Below, piece after piece: positions 52,798 through 63,236 of a stretch of 64,000 bases of DNA (position 1 is its first letter; every line of letters starts with the position of its first letter). Under the pieces are notes generated by a model. The model was given only the letters and a program-made list of their open reading frames with translations, was not told where the DNA came from and did not search any database. The stretch spans positions 248,001 through 312,000 of the forward strand of contig NZ_JOEV01000025.1 in NCBI RefSeq assembly GCF_000721105.1. The letters run 5' to 3'. This DNA is from Streptomyces cellulosae (GTDB taxonomy: Bacteria > Actinomycetota > Actinomycetes > Streptomycetales > Streptomycetaceae). The position numbers and the translations under genes are program-made.

Positions 52798-53040
52798 TCA
52801 GTTCCAGACATGTACCGCCTCCAGGACACGACCGGTCGCCGAGGCCCCACCGTGCTGTCGGACGCGCAGGTACACGTGGGGATGCCCGCCGCCGTCCTTC
52901 GGGGTGAGCGCCGCCTTCGTCACGGATCCGCCGTCGCCCGGACAGGCGCTCCAGCCGCGGATCCCGCCGTCTCAGGAGGCGCCGGCGCCGGCGCGGGCAC
53001 CTTCGTAGCTGCCACCCGAATGGGTGATGGCATTCACCCG
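52798..53040 (-). pseudogene. coding-like remnant of an unknown secreted protein
   Basis: One minus-strand frame reads VNAITHSGGSYEGARAGAGA, a TGA at 52972-52974, then DGGIRGWSACPGDGGSVTKA, PKDGGGHPHVYLRVRQHGG and ATGRVLEAVHVWN before a stop. Amino-acid composition and third-base bias look like real protein, but I know no family and there is no start for the second half. It could be a decayed exported protein. The surrounding 52665-53477 gap shows no other gene. Confidence 0.3.
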
Positions 53041-53307
53041 GGCGGTGACGTCGCCGTGCTCGCCCCCACGACCACGCCGTTCCCCGCGGCGGTGAGGTCC
53101 GGCCAGTTCGCCAGGCCGTCCCCGACGAGACCAGGCTCGCGCCCCGGGGGCACCCCGATCACGGCCGGATCCCTGCCCGACCAGCGGCCGACGCGGACGC
53201 CGGTCGCTCCAGTTCCTGCGCGGACGCCCGCGTACCCGGTCGGCGGCGCCCACGATCCGCTCGCAGCGCTCGCAGCGGGGCCCGCCGTACACCAGGATCC
53301 TGGCCCG

Positions 53308-53400
53308 GACGCAGCCGGACGCAGCCGGACGCAGCCGGACGCAGCCGGACGCAGCCGGACGCAGCCGGACGCAGCCGGACGCAGCCGGACGCAGCCGGTC
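53308..53400. repeat. 10-bp tandem repeat, nine copies
   Basis: GCAGCCGGAC is repeated perfectly eight times from 53311, with a ninth copy ending GCAGCCGGTC. A unit of 10 bp would place one copy per DNA helical turn. It lies ~80 bp beyond the 3' end of the phosphatase gene. Confidence 0.9.
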
Positions 53401-53477
53401 CGGCCGGACCACCCGGCCCGACCACCCCGCCGCGCGGGCCCGGAACCTGGCCGGCGGCCGGCGGCATCCCGGCAGCG

Positions 53478-55868
53478 TCATGCGTCGTCGACGAGCGAGA
53501 TCTCCGACCAGATCGTCTTGCCCTCGGCCGTGTGCCGGCTGCCCCAGCGCTGGGTGAGCTGGGCGACCAGCAGCAGACCGCGGCCTCCTTCGTCCCAGGT
53601 CTTGGCCCGGCGCAGATGCGGTGCCGTGTGGCTGGTGTCGGACACCTCGCAGATCAGGGTGGTCGCGTCGTGGATCAGCCGGAGCCGGATGGGGCGCGAG
53701 CCGTACCGGATGGCGTTGGTGACCAGTTCGCTGACCACCAGTTCGGCGATGAACGCGACGTCGCTCAGCTCCCACCGGCCGAGCTGGGTGACGACCTGTT
53801 TGCGGATCGGTGAGACGAGCGCCGGGTCGGCCGGAATGTCCCAGGTGGCGACCTGCGAGGAGGGCAGGCCCCGGGTGCGCGCCAGCAGCAGGGCCACGTC
53901 GTCCAGCGCGCCGCCGGACGGGAGCAGCCGGTGCAGGACGCGGTCGCAGGCCTCCTCCAGTGATCCGGTCGGAGCCGGCGACGCGGCCAGTGCCTCGCAC
54001 AGCAGTGCGTGGCTGGCATCCATGCCCCGCTCCCGGCTCTCGATGAGCCCGTCGGTGTACAGGGACAGCACAGTGCCCTCGGGCAGGTCGAGCTCGGCGC
54101 ACTCGAACGGCAGCCCGCCCAGGCCCAGCGGCGGCCCGGGCGGCAGGTCGACCTCCTGCGGCGCGCCGCCCGGCGGGACCATCACGGGGGCGGGATGCCC
54201 GGCCCGGGCCGCCGTGCAGTGCCGCGACACCGGGTCGTACACCGCGTACAGGCAGGTGGCGCCGACCTCGCCGGGGTTGCCCTCGTTGCCGGCCTCGGCG
54301 GACAGCCGTACGACGAGGTCGTCGAGGTGGGTGAGCAGCTCGTCCGGCGCCAGGTCGATGTCGGCGAGGGTGCGCACGGCGGTCCGTAGCCGGCCCATGG
54401 TCGCCGACGCCTGGATGCCGTGGCCGACGACGTCCCCGACGACCATCGCGACCCGCATCCCGGACAGCGGGATCACGTCGAACCAGTCGCCGCCCACCCC
54501 GGCGCGGGCGGCCGGAAGATAGCGCGAGGCCGCCTCCACGGCGGCGGTGCGCGGCAGGGAGCGCGGGAGCAGGCTGCGCTGGAGGGCGAGGGCGGTCTGC
54601 CGCTCGCGGGAGTAGCGGCGGGCGTTGTCGATGCAGACCGCCGCCCGGGCGGTGATCTCCTCGGCGAGCAGCACGTCGTCCGGCGTGAACCCGTCGGCCC
54701 GCCGGAACCGGGTGAGGACGGCGACGCCCAGGGTCAGACCACGGGCCTGTATCGGGACGGACATGGTGGAGTGGATGCCGTACCGCCGTATCCGTTCGAG
54801 CCGTTCCTCGTCCCAGGAGAGCCAGTCGGCGAGATCACCGGTCTCCGTGGAGGCGACGATGGTGTGGCCCACCACCAGCGAGTCGGCCTGCGGAGAGTGG
54901 GCCGGATAGACGTCCACCTGGCCCGGCTTGGCCACGGCCTCCGGGTTTCCGGGATTTATCGAGCGGTGGGCGGCCCGGCGCAGGCTGACCGGCGCGGTCA
55001 GCCGCCCGGTGAAGGACTCCCCGCCGGCCTCCGGAGGGTCCAGCAGGTCGACGCTGACGAAGTCGCCGAGGGCCGGGACGCAGACGTCCGCGAGCTCCTG
55101 GGCGGTCCGTGTGACGTCGAGGGTGGTGCCGATGCGGACGCTGGCCTCGTTGACCAGTTGCAGCCGCTCCCGGGCGAGGTACTGGTCGGTGAAGTCGTGG
55201 GCGGCGACGCACACGCCCCGTACCCGGCCCTTCTCGTCGGTGATCGGTGCCATCCGGGCCAGCCAGGAGTTCATCCGGCCGCCGCCGTCTATCGGCAGAT
55301 GGGTCCGCACATCGTGGCCGCGGCCAGTGGTCAGTACGTCGTGCAGATGCTGCTCGAGGTTCTCGCTCTGCTCTCTGCCGCTCATCTCCGGTATGCGCAG
55401 TCCCCGCACCCGCTCCTCGGGGAGCCCGAGCACCCGCGTCATGGCGGGGTTCATCCGGCGCAGCCGCAGCCGCTCGTCGTAGATCGCGACGGCACAGGGC
55501 GACTGGAGCAGCTGGGCCCGCTCCAGGGGATCGTCGTAGGGGCGCGGTCCGTCGCCCTCCACCGGGGTGACCAGGAGCCAGCCGCCCGGTCCGCCGCCCT
55601 CCGCCTGCCTGCGGTGGGCGAGCAGCCACACCGGCAGCGTCGAGCCGTCGCGGTGACGCAGAGTGAGCATGCCGTCCCAACGGGCTTCCCGCGTGGCGAA
55701 CGGCTTCGAGCCGTCGGCCAGCAGCAGGGCGGCGGGGTGGCCCACCACCTCGGCGGCCGTGTGACCCAGCAGCCTGCGGGCGCCCTCGTTCCACTCGACG
55801 AGTGTGCCCGTGGCGTCGATGATCGCCCGCGCGGTGGCGGACTCGTCGAATGGATACGCGGGACTCAT
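53478..55868 (-). CDS. PAS-PAS-GAF-PP2C(SpoIIE)-HATPase serine phosphatase/anti-sigma kinase
   Basis: 796 residues: PAS 1 (about 10-110, RAIIDATGTLVEWNEGARRLLGHT), PAS 2 (about 120-235), GAF (about 245-420, CVPALGDFVSVDLLD ... ITARAAVCIDNARRYSRE), a PP2C/SpoIIE phosphatase (about 430-650, GVGGDWFDVIPLSG, MVVGDVVGHG, ARAGHPAPV, LYTDGLIE) and a C-terminal HATPase_c of the RsbW type (ELVVSELVTNAIRYG, GGRGLLLVAQLTQRWG). It can dephosphorylate a STAS antagonist and probably phosphorylate it too; the STAS protein at 28870 is a possible but unproven partner. The ATG at 55868 follows GGAG. Confidence 0.9.
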   Translation of the reverse strand: MSPAYPFDESATARAIIDATGTLVEWNEGARRLLGHTAAEVVGHPAALLLADGSKPFATREARWDGMLTLRHRDGSTLPVWLLAHRRQAEGGGPGGWLLVTPVEGDGPRPYDDPLERAQLLQSPCAVAIYDERLRLRRMNPAMTRVLGLPEERVRGLRIPEMSGREQSENLEQHLHDVLTTGRGHDVRTHLPIDGGGRMNSWLARMAPITDEKGRVRGVCVAAHDFTDQYLARERLQLVNEASVRIGTTLDVTRTAQELADVCVPALGDFVSVDLLDPPEAGGESFTGRLTAPVSLRRAAHRSINPGNPEAVAKPGQVDVYPAHSPQADSLVVGHTIVASTETGDLADWLSWDEERLERIRRYGIHSTMSVPIQARGLTLGVAVLTRFRRADGFTPDDVLLAEEITARAAVCIDNARRYSRERQTALALQRSLLPRSLPRTAAVEAASRYLPAARAGVGGDWFDVIPLSGMRVAMVVGDVVGHGIQASATMGRLRTAVRTLADIDLAPDELLTHLDDLVVRLSAEAGNEGNPGEVGATCLYAVYDPVSRHCTAARAGHPAPVMVPPGGAPQEVDLPPGPPLGLGGLPFECAELDLPEGTVLSLYTDGLIESRERGMDASHALLCEALAASPAPTGSLEEACDRVLHRLLPSGGALDDVALLLARTRGLPSSQVATWDIPADPALVSPIRKQVVTQLGRWELSDVAFIAELVVSELVTNAIRYGSRPIRLRLIHDATTLICEVSDTSHTAPHLRRAKTWDEGGRGLLLVAQLTQRWGSRHTAEGKTIWSEISLVDDA

Positions 55869-56136
55869 CGGCGCCACTCCATCGCGCACACTCTCAGTGA
55901 ACAGGTGCGGTCACATGGGTTCCAGCCTAGTGCCTGGGGCCCGCCCACGGACCCGAACCTACGGTGCGGACAAATCAGGTGATGGGGTTCCGGTCAAGGG
56001 GGAGATCCGGCCGTTGTGGCGCCTGGGGCAGAAGGCCGTGCCCGCACCCTTGACGGGCCTGAGTGGCGTCCCGTCAGAATCTGTTTGTTCACGATCAGTT
56101 GTGAGTATTTCTGGGCCCTGATGAGGGAGAGCCGTC

Positions 56137-59100
56137 ATGCAGGTCACTCGCAGATCGGTCCTGCTCGCTTCCGCCGCCGCACCGGCCGCCGGAGCGTTGC
56201 TGGGCACCCGGGCCGCACACGCCGCCGAGGCCGCGGGCAGCGCGTCCGGCCGCAGCACGGTCACCCTGCGCGACGGCTGGCGCTTCGCGCTGGTCGACCC
56301 GGGCGGGATCACCGACCCCACCGGCGCGTACGCCGACGCCGCCGCACCCGGATACGACGACTCCGGGTGGCGCGAGGTCGCGGTGCCGCACGACTGGAGC
56401 ATCGAGCTGGCGCCGACCACGGAGCACGGCACCACCAGCGGCACCGCGTTCTTCCCCGGCGGCCTCGGCTGGTATCGCCTCGCCTTCACGCTGCCGCCCG
56501 CCCTGGCCGGCAAGCGGGTCTCGGTGGAGTTCGACGGCGTCTACATGGACTCGTACGTCTACTGCAACGGCACCGAGGCCGGCCGGCACCCCTATGGCTA
56601 CACCGGCTTCGCCTTCGACGTCACCGGCCTTGTGCACACCGACGGAACCACGCGGAACGTGCTCGCGGTCAAGGTGCAGAACCGGCTGCCCAGCAGCCGC
56701 TGGTACTCGGGCAGCGGCATCTACCGCGAGGCCCGCCTCGTGGTCACCGACCCGGTGCACGTGGCCCGCTGGGGCACCCGCGTGACGACACCCGAGATCA
56801 CCGGCGACCGCGCCACGGTGCGGGTGGAGACCGCCGTGACCAACGAGTCCGGCAGTGCGCGCCCGGTCGAGATCCGGTCCCGGATCAAGGACCCGCGCGG
56901 CCGGACGGCGGCCCGTACCGCGACCACGGTCACCGTCGACGGACAGGCCACGGAGATTCATGAGCTCGCCGTCCCGGACCCGCAGTTGTGGGACATCGAA
57001 ACGCCCCGCCGCTACACGCTGGAGACCGAGCTGCGCGTCGCGGGCGAGGTCGTCGACACCTACCGCACCCCCTTCGGCCTGCGCACCTTCCGTTTCGACC
57101 CGGACGAGGGCTTCCACCTCAACGGCACCCACCGCAAGCTCAAGGGCGTCGACCTGCACCACGACCTGGGCGCCCTCGGTGCCGCGGTCAGCAAGGACGC
57201 CGTGCGCAGGCAGATGGCCATCATGAAGTCGATGGGTGTCAACGCCTTCCGCACCTCCCACAACCCGCCCTCGCCGGAGATGATCGAGGTCTGCGAGGAG
57301 TTGGGCATCGTGATGCTGGTGGAGGCGTTCGACTGCTGGCGGACCGGAAAGACGCGGTACGACTACGGCCGGTTCTTCGACGAGTGGTGCGAGCGGGACG
57401 CCACGGAGATGGTGCTGGCCGCCCGCAACTCGCCCGCCGTCCTGATGTGGTCCATCGGCAACGAGATCCCCGACTCCACCACCACCGCCGGACTCGCCAT
57501 GGCCGACCGGATCATCGCCGCCATCAGGGCCGCCGACGACACCCGCCCCCTGGTGATCGGCTCCGACAAGTACCGGCGCCTTCCGGCCAAGGGCTCGGCG
57601 GCCGATCTGATGCTGGCCAAGCTCGACGGCCTCGGCCTCAACTACAACACCGCCAAGTCGGTGGACGCCCTGCACGCCGCCTACCCCCACCTGTTCCTCT
57701 TCGAGTCCGAGTCGTCCTCCGAGACCTCGACGCGCGGCACGTACCAGGAGCCGGAGCGCCTCAACACCGGCGAGAATTACACTCCCGGCAGGCGGGCGAC
57801 CTCGTCCTACGACAACAACCTCGCCTCCTGGACCATGAGCGGCGAGTACGGCCACAAGAAGGACCGGGACCGCAAGTGGTTCGCCGGTCAGTTCCTGTGG
57901 TCGGGCATCGACTACATCGGCGAGCCGACCCCGTACGACGTCTTCCCGGTGAAGGCGTCCTTCTTCGGAGCGGTCGACACGGCCGGCTTCCCGAAGGACA
58001 TGTACCACCTGTTCCGCAGCCAGTGGGCCACTGAGCCCATGGTCCATCTGCTGCCGATGACCTGGAACCACCGGGAGGGCGACACGGTCGAGGTCTGGGC
58101 GTACGCCAACGTCGACACCGTCGAGCTGTTCCTCAACGGAAAGTCCCTGGGCACAAGGAAGTTCGACACCAAGAGGACCACCGACGGCCGGGCGTACCTG
58201 GAGACCACCGAGGCCAGCGGCGACGACAAGACCTTCACCGACGGCCCCTACCCCGGCAGCTACACCAGCCCGAACGGCAGCGCGGGCAAGCTCCACCTCA
58301 CCTGGAAAGTGCCGTACCGGCCGGGGGAGTTGAAGGCGGTGGCACGCAGGAACGGAAGGGTGGTCGCCACCGACGTGCTGCGCACGGCCGGGAAGCCGCA
58401 CGCCGTACGGCTCACCGCCGACCGCACCTCCCTCGCCGCCGACGGCCGTTCGCTGGTCTTCGTCACCGCCGAGATCGTCGACGCCCGCGACGTCGTGGTG
58501 CCCGACGCCGAGCACCTGATCTCCTTCGCGGTGCGGGGCGGCTCGCTCGCCGGACTCGACAACGGCCGCGAGGAGAGCGCCGAGCGCTACCAGGCCAGCA
58601 CCCGGACCGCCTTCCACGGCAAGGCGCTCGCGATCGTCCGGTCGGGTACGCGTCCCGGCGCCCTGAAGGTGACCGCGCGCGTGGAGGGCCTGCGGGCCGG
58701 CACCGTGTCCGTGCCGACCACTCCCGCCCGGTCGGCCGCGACCACCCCGGCGGCGGTTTTCGGGCCCGATCACCCAGCGGCCCCCGACTACCCCTACGCC
58801 GACGCAAGTTACTCCGGCCGCCCCGACACCTTGCCCGCCGCGATGCTCGACGGCGATCCGGCCACCGGCTGGTCCAACGCCTTCAGCAAGGCGGCCACGG
58901 CCCTGCTGCCCGCGTTCGACGGGGCCCGGGCCGAGGACTGGGTCTCGGTGGACTTCGGACGGACCCGGACCTTCGCCCGGGTGGAGGTCTCCTTCACCCT
59001 GAGCGCGACCCACAACCTGCCCGCCTCGGTCGCGGTCGAGGCGGGGGACGGCAGCACCTATGTGCCGGTGAAGGGGGTGGCCGTCGACTGGGCCACCGCC

Positions 59101-59232
59101 TCGGACCAGCCCACGGTCATCACCTTCGACGCCGTACGCGGCTCCCGGCTGCGGCTGACGCTGACCAGCGCCTACCCGGGCGAGGCCCGGGGTGCGGTGC
59201 GCATCAGCAGGCTGGAGGTCCCGGCGGGTTGA
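56137..59232 (+). CDS. secreted glycoside hydrolase family 2 protein (beta-galactosidase-like)
   Basis: 1031 residues. A Tat signal (TRRSVLLASAAAPAAGALLG) directs export. GH2 domains follow in order: sugar-binding jelly roll (about 40-200, with VPHDWSIEL and GGLGWYRLAF), Ig-like domain, TIM barrel with LKGVDLHHDLGALG, FRTSHNPPSPEM, acid/base Glu in WSIGNEIPDS and nucleophile Glu in LFLFESESSS, then DUF4982-type and further Ig-like domains, and a C-terminal F5/8-type carbohydrate-binding domain (about 890-1030). Substrate is a beta-galactoside or related plant polysaccharide; not decidable by eye. A strong terminator follows the stop. Confidence 0.9.
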   Translation: MQVTRRSVLLASAAAPAAGALLGTRAAHAAEAAGSASGRSTVTLRDGWRFALVDPGGITDPTGAYADAAAPGYDDSGWREVAVPHDWSIELAPTTEHGTTSGTAFFPGGLGWYRLAFTLPPALAGKRVSVEFDGVYMDSYVYCNGTEAGRHPYGYTGFAFDVTGLVHTDGTTRNVLAVKVQNRLPSSRWYSGSGIYREARLVVTDPVHVARWGTRVTTPEITGDRATVRVETAVTNESGSARPVEIRSRIKDPRGRTAARTATTVTVDGQATEIHELAVPDPQLWDIETPRRYTLETELRVAGEVVDTYRTPFGLRTFRFDPDEGFHLNGTHRKLKGVDLHHDLGALGAAVSKDAVRRQMAIMKSMGVNAFRTSHNPPSPEMIEVCEELGIVMLVEAFDCWRTGKTRYDYGRFFDEWCERDATEMVLAARNSPAVLMWSIGNEIPDSTTTAGLAMADRIIAAIRAADDTRPLVIGSDKYRRLPAKGSAADLMLAKLDGLGLNYNTAKSVDALHAAYPHLFLFESESSSETSTRGTYQEPERLNTGENYTPGRRATSSYDNNLASWTMSGEYGHKKDRDRKWFAGQFLWSGIDYIGEPTPYDVFPVKASFFGAVDTAGFPKDMYHLFRSQWATEPMVHLLPMTWNHREGDTVEVWAYANVDTVELFLNGKSLGTRKFDTKRTTDGRAYLETTEASGDDKTFTDGPYPGSYTSPNGSAGKLHLTWKVPYRPGELKAVARRNGRVVATDVLRTAGKPHAVRLTADRTSLAADGRSLVFVTAEIVDARDVVVPDAEHLISFAVRGGSLAGLDNGREESAERYQASTRTAFHGKALAIVRSGTRPGALKVTARVEGLRAGTVSVPTTPARSAATTPAAVFGPDHPAAPDYPYADASYSGRPDTLPAAMLDGDPATGWSNAFSKAATALLPAFDGARAEDWVSVDFGRTRTFARVEVSFTLSATHNLPASVAVEAGDGSTYVPVKGVAVDWATASDQPTVITFDAVRGSRLRLTLTSAYPGEARGAVRISRLEVPAG

Positions 59233-59245
59233 GCGGCTCTCGCCG

Positions 59246-59277
59246 CGGTCCGGACGGGAACAGTCCCGTCCGGACCG
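59246..59277 (+). terminator. strong hairpin terminator after GH2
   Basis: Perfect 14-bp arms CGGTCCGGACGGGA/TCCCGTCCGGACCG with a 4-base loop, 14 bp after the GH2 stop, separating it from the cellulase promoter. Confidence 0.8.
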
Positions 59278-59323
59278 TTGACGGGGTGTCATCCCTCAAA
59301 CAAGCATGGCTGCGTCCCGCATC

Positions 59324-59337
59324 TGGGAGCGCTCCCA
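59324..59337. promoter_or_regulatory. CebR operator
   Basis: TGGGAGCGCTCCCA is a perfect match to the 14-bp palindrome bound by the cello-oligosaccharide repressor CebR in Streptomyces. It lies 40 bp before the cellulase start, so cellobiose or cellotriose should derepress this gene. Confidence 0.9.
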
Positions 59338-59376
59338 CCGCGAGCGTCACCCGCACCTCACCCGAGGAGCCCAGAC

Positions 59377-61620
59377 GTGAAACGACGCAGAACCAGCCTG
59401 CTGTCCCTGACGGCCCTGCTCGGGGCGGCACTCGTGGGCCTCCCCGCCCCCGGGGCCGCCGCCGACGAGGTCGAACAGGTCAAGAACGGCACCTTCGACA
59501 CCACCACCGCGCCCTGGTGGACCACCAGCAACGTCACCGCGGGCCTGTCCGGAGGACAGCTGTGCGCCGACGTGCCGGCCGGCACCGCCAACCGCTGGGA
59601 CGCGGCCGTCGGCCAGAACGACATCACCCTGGTGAAGGGGGAGTCGTACAAGTTCTCCTTCACCGCGAACGGTTCGCCCGACGGACACGTCGTGCGCGCG
59701 ATCGTGGGTCTGTCGGTCTCCCCGTACGACACCTACTTCGAGGTGAGCCCGCAGCTGAGCGTGTCGGGCAACACCTACTCCTACACCTTCACCTCGCCCG
59801 TCGACACCGCCCAGGGTCAGGTCGGCTTCCAACTCGGCGGCAGCGACGAGGCGTTCCGCTTCTGCATGGACGACGTGTCGCTGCTGGGCGGGGTGCCGCC
59901 CGAGGTGTACGAGCCCGACACCGGACCCCGCCTACGCGTCAACCAGGTCGCCTATCTGCCGTCCGGGCCGAAGAACGCCACCCTCGTCACCGACGCCACC
60001 ACCAAGCTGCCCTGGCAACTGAAGAACTCCGGCGGCACGGTGGTGGTCCACGGCTGGACCGTCCCGCGCGGCACCGACGCCTCCTCCGGGCAGAACGTCC
60101 ACTCGATCGACTTCGGCGCCTACAAGAAGCAGGGCACCGGCCTCACCCTGGTCGCGGACGGCGAGACCAGCCGACCGTTCGACATCGGCACGGGCGCCTA
60201 CGAGAAGCTGCGCCTGGACGCGGTGAAGTACTACTACACCCAGCGCAGCGGCATCGCCATCCGCGACGACCTCCGCCCGGGCTACGGCCGCCCCGCCGGC
60301 CACGTCGACGTGCCCCCCAACCAGGGCGACTCGAACGTGCCCTGCCAACCGGGCGTCTGCGACTACACCCTCGACGTCACCGGCGGCTGGTACGACGCCG
60401 GCGACCACGGCAAGTACGTCGTCAACGGCGGCATCTCCACCTGGGAGCTGCTGAGCACCTATGAACGCGCGCTGCACGCCCGCACCGGGCAGCCGGGCAA
60501 GCTGGGCGACGGCACGCTCGCCATCCCGGAGAGCGGCAACAGGGTGCCGGACATCCTCGACGAGGCCCGCTGGGAGCTGGAGTTCCTGCTGAGGATGCAG
60601 GTGCCGGACGGGCAGCCGCTGGCCGGCATGGCCCACCACAAGATCCACGACGAACAGTGGACCGGGCTGCCGCTGCTGCCGAGCGACGACCCGCAGAAGC
60701 GCGAACTGCACCCGCCGAGCACCCAGGCCACCCTGAACCTGGCGGCGACGGCCGCGCAGGCGGCCCGCCTGTACCGGCCCTACGACAAGGCGTTCGCGGC
60801 CAAGGCCCTGACTGCTGCCCGCAAGGCGTGGACGGCCGCACTCGCCCACCCGGAGATGTACGCCGACCCCGACGACGGCATCGGCGGCGGCGCCTACCCC
60901 GACTCCGACGCCACCGACGAGTTCTACTGGGCGGCGGCCGAGCTGTACCTCACCACGGGGGAGAAGCGGTTCGCCGACCACGTCATCGGCTCGCCCGTCC
61001 ACACCGCCGACATCTTCGGCCCGCTCGGCTACGACTGGGCCCGCACGGCGGTGGCGGCCCGCCTCGATCTCGCGACCGTACCGAGCGGGCTGCCCGGCCG
61101 GGACGCGGTGCGCCAGTCGGTCGTGAAGGGCGCCGACCGCCACCTGGCCACGCTGAAGTCACAGCCGTACGGCATGCCGTACGCCCCCGCCGACAACCTC
61201 TACGACTGGGGCTCCAACCACCAGATCCTGCACAACGCGGTCGTCATCGCCACCGCGTACGACATCACCGGAGGCACGAAATACCGTGACGGGGCCGTCC
61301 AGAGCATGGACTACATGTTCGGCCGCAACGCGCTGAACATCTCGTACGTGACCGGCTACGGCGAGGTCAACTCCCACAACCAGCACAGCCGTTGGTACGC
61401 CCACCAGCTCGACCCGAACCTGCCGAACCCGCCCGAGGGAACCCTCGCGGGCGGGCCGAACTCGTCCATCCAGGACCCCTACGCACAGAGCAAACTCCAG
61501 GGCTGCGTCGGCCAGTTCTGCTACATCGACGACATCCAGTCCTGGTCGACCAACGAGCACACCATCAACTGGAACTCGGCCCTGACCCGGATGGCGTCCT
61601 TCGTGGCGGATCAAGGCTGA
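59377..61620 (+). CDS. secreted glycoside hydrolase family 9 cellulase with CBM4/9
   Basis: 747 residues: a signal peptide ([29 protein letters not shown] cut near residue 29), a CBM4/9 module (about 30-180, [14 protein letters not shown] ... [13 protein letters not shown]), an Ig-like CelD_N domain (about 190-280, [19 protein letters not shown]) and a GH9 (alpha/alpha)6 barrel. Catalytic features are [12 protein letters not shown] (two Asp), the [13 protein letters not shown] loop and the proton donor Glu in [13 protein letters not shown]. It hydrolyses beta-1,4-glucans. The GTG at 59377 follows GAGGAG. A CebR site upstream indicates cello-oligosaccharide control. The 3' end overlaps the convergent cytochrome b gene by 56 bp. 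Confidence 0.93.
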   Translation: MKRRRTSLLSLTALLGAALVGLPAPGAAADEVEQVKNGTFDTTTAPWWTTSNVTAGLSGGQLCADVPAGTANRWDAAVGQNDITLVKGESYKFSFTANGSPDGHVVRAIVGLSVSPYDTYFEVSPQLSVSGNTYSYTFTSPVDTAQGQVGFQLGGSDEAFRFCMDDVSLLGGVPPEVYEPDTGPRLRVNQVAYLPSGPKNATLVTDATTKLPWQLKNSGGTVVVHGWTVPRGTDASSGQNVHSIDFGAYKKQGTGLTLVADGETSRPFDIGTGAYEKLRLDAVKYYYTQRSGIAIRDDLRPGYGRPAGHVDVPPNQGDSNVPCQPGVCDYTLDVTGGWYDAGDHGKYVVNGGISTWELLSTYERALHARTGQPGKLGDGTLAIPESGNRVPDILDEARWELEFLLRMQVPDGQPLAGMAHHKIHDEQWTGLPLLPSDDPQKRELHPPSTQATLNLAATAAQAARLYRPYDKAFAAKALTAARKAWTAALAHPEMYADPDDGIGGGAYPDSDATDEFYWAAAELYLTTGEKRFADHVIGSPVHTADIFGPLGYDWARTAVAARLDLATVPSGLPGRDAVRQSVVKGADRHLATLKSQPYGMPYAPADNLYDWGSNHQILHNAVVIATAYDITGGTKYRDGAVQSMDYMFGRNALNISYVTGYGEVNSHNQHSRWYAHQLDPNLPNPPEGTLAGGPNSSIQDPYAQSKLQGCVGQFCYIDDIQSWSTNEHTINWNSALTRMASFVADQG

Positions 61621-63136
61621 CGCGCGTGTGCTCCACCAGCTCCCCGGGCCGCTCGTGCGCGGTGAGCGTGTGGAGCCGGGCCTGATCGAGCGGCTGGTGC
61701 ACCTCGATGTACTCACCGTGCGGCAGCCGCTTGATCACGCCGGTCTCCCGACCGTGCAACACCAGCTCTTTGTCCCGGAGTTGGAGCCCGAGACAGATGC
61801 GGCGGGTGACGACGAAGACGACCGCCGGGACGACGAACACGGCGATCCGGACCGTCCACGTCACCGTGTTGATCGACAGATGCAGACGCGTCGCCACGAT
61901 GTCGTTGCCGCCGCCCGCCAGCAGCAGCAGATAGACGCTGATCCAGGCCGCGCCGATCGCCGTGCGCACGGGCCGGTTGCGCGGGCGGTCCAGCAGGTGG
62001 TGCTCGCGCCGGTCACCCGTGATGCGGGCCTCCAGGAACGGATGGACGCCGATGAAGAGCAGGAGGAGCGGGAAGACGACGATCGGTATCAGCACGCCGA
62101 GGACCAGCGTGTGACCCCACAGGGTGATCTCCCAACCCGGCATGACCCGGACCAGGCCCTCCGCGAAGCCCAGATACCAGTCGGGCTGGGCCCCCGTGGA
62201 GACCTGGTCGGAGCGGAAGGGGCCGTACTGCCAGACCGGGTTGATCGACGCCACGGCCGCGATCACGGTGAGCGTCCCGAAGACGAGGAAGAAGAACCCG
62301 CCCGCCTTCGCCAGGTACACCGGGAGGAACGGGGCGCCGACGACGTTGCGTTCGCTGCGTCCGGGCCCCGCGAACTGGGTGTGCTTGTGGTGGACGACCA
62401 GCAGCAGATGAGCCACCACGAGGGCGGCCATGATGCCCGGGATCACCAGGACGTGCAGCGAGTAGAAGCGAGCCACGATGTCGTGACCGGGGAACTCGCC
62501 GCCGAACAGGAACATCGACAGATACGTCCCCACGATCGGCACCGACAGCAGGGCGCCGTCCACGAACCTGAGGCCCGTGCCCGACAGCAGGTCGTCCGGC
62601 AGCGAGTAGCCGAACAGGCCCTCGAACAGGCCGAGGAACAGCAGCGACCAGCCGAACAACCAGTTGACCTCCCGAGGCTTGCGGAACGACCCGGTGAAGA
62701 AGTGCCGCATCATGTGCGTCAGCATCCCGGCGACGAAGATCAGCGCCGACCAGTGGTGGAGCTGCCGGATCAGCAGCCCGCCACGCACGTCGAAGCTGAT
62801 GTCCAGCGTCGAGGCGTACGCCTCGGACATGCGCACGCCGTTCAGGGGGACGTAACTGCCGTGGTACGTCACCTCGTTCATCGACGGGTGGAAGAACAGC
62901 GTCAGCCACACGCCGGTGAGGATCAGCACGACGAAGCTGTACAGGCAGATCTCGCCGAGGAGGAAGGACCAGTGGTCCGGGAAGACCTTGCGCAGATACC
63001 GCCTGCCGAGGGTGTGGATGCCGAGCCGGCCGTCCAGCCAGTCGGCCACCCGCTCGCCCTTGCCTGTCCCGGCTCCTGCCGGTGCAGGCGGGGCGAGCCC
63101 GTCGGTGCCGGTGTCGGTGACGGTGTGCTCGGACAT
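61565..63136 (-). CDS. cytochrome b subunit (QcrB-like), stand-alone
   Basis: 523 residues with about nine helices. Heme b ligands lie in [26 protein letters not shown] and [24 protein letters not shown]; the Qo-site motif appears as [10 protein letters not shown], the actinobacterial form of PEWY. The fold is that of actinobacterial QcrB with a C-terminal soluble extension. No qcrA (Rieske) or qcrC is adjacent, so it is an extra, orphan copy rather than the bc1-aa3 operon gene. The ATG at 63136 starts the family-typical N-terminus. The last 18 codons overlap the GH9 gene convergently, which suggests that the C-terminus is a lineage-specific extension. Confidence 0.88.
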   Translation of the reverse strand: MSEHTVTDTGTDGLAPPAPAGAGTGKGERVADWLDGRLGIHTLGRRYLRKVFPDHWSFLLGEICLYSFVVLILTGVWLTLFFHPSMNEVTYHGSYVPLNGVRMSEAYASTLDISFDVRGGLLIRQLHHWSALIFVAGMLTHMMRHFFTGSFRKPREVNWLFGWSLLFLGLFEGLFGYSLPDDLLSGTGLRFVDGALLSVPIVGTYLSMFLFGGEFPGHDIVARFYSLHVLVIPGIMAALVVAHLLLVVHHKHTQFAGPGRSERNVVGAPFLPVYLAKAGGFFFLVFGTLTVIAAVASINPVWQYGPFRSDQVSTGAQPDWYLGFAEGLVRVMPGWEITLWGHTLVLGVLIPIVVFPLLLLFIGVHPFLEARITGDRREHHLLDRPRNRPVRTAIGAAWISVYLLLLAGGGNDIVATRLHLSINTVTWTVRIAVFVVPAVVFVVTRRICLGLQLRDKELVLHGRETGVIKRLPHGEYIEVHQPLDQARLHTLTAHERPGELVEHTRVSLDPPRRTPSGSGPSSS

Positions 63137-63236
63137 AGGGCCTCCCCAGCGGCGCGCTCACCTCTGCGACGGCCGGCGTGGGTCGGCGTGTGACATCAGC
63201 CCGGCGGAATGTGACCCACGTCTCACCCAGGTGGTT

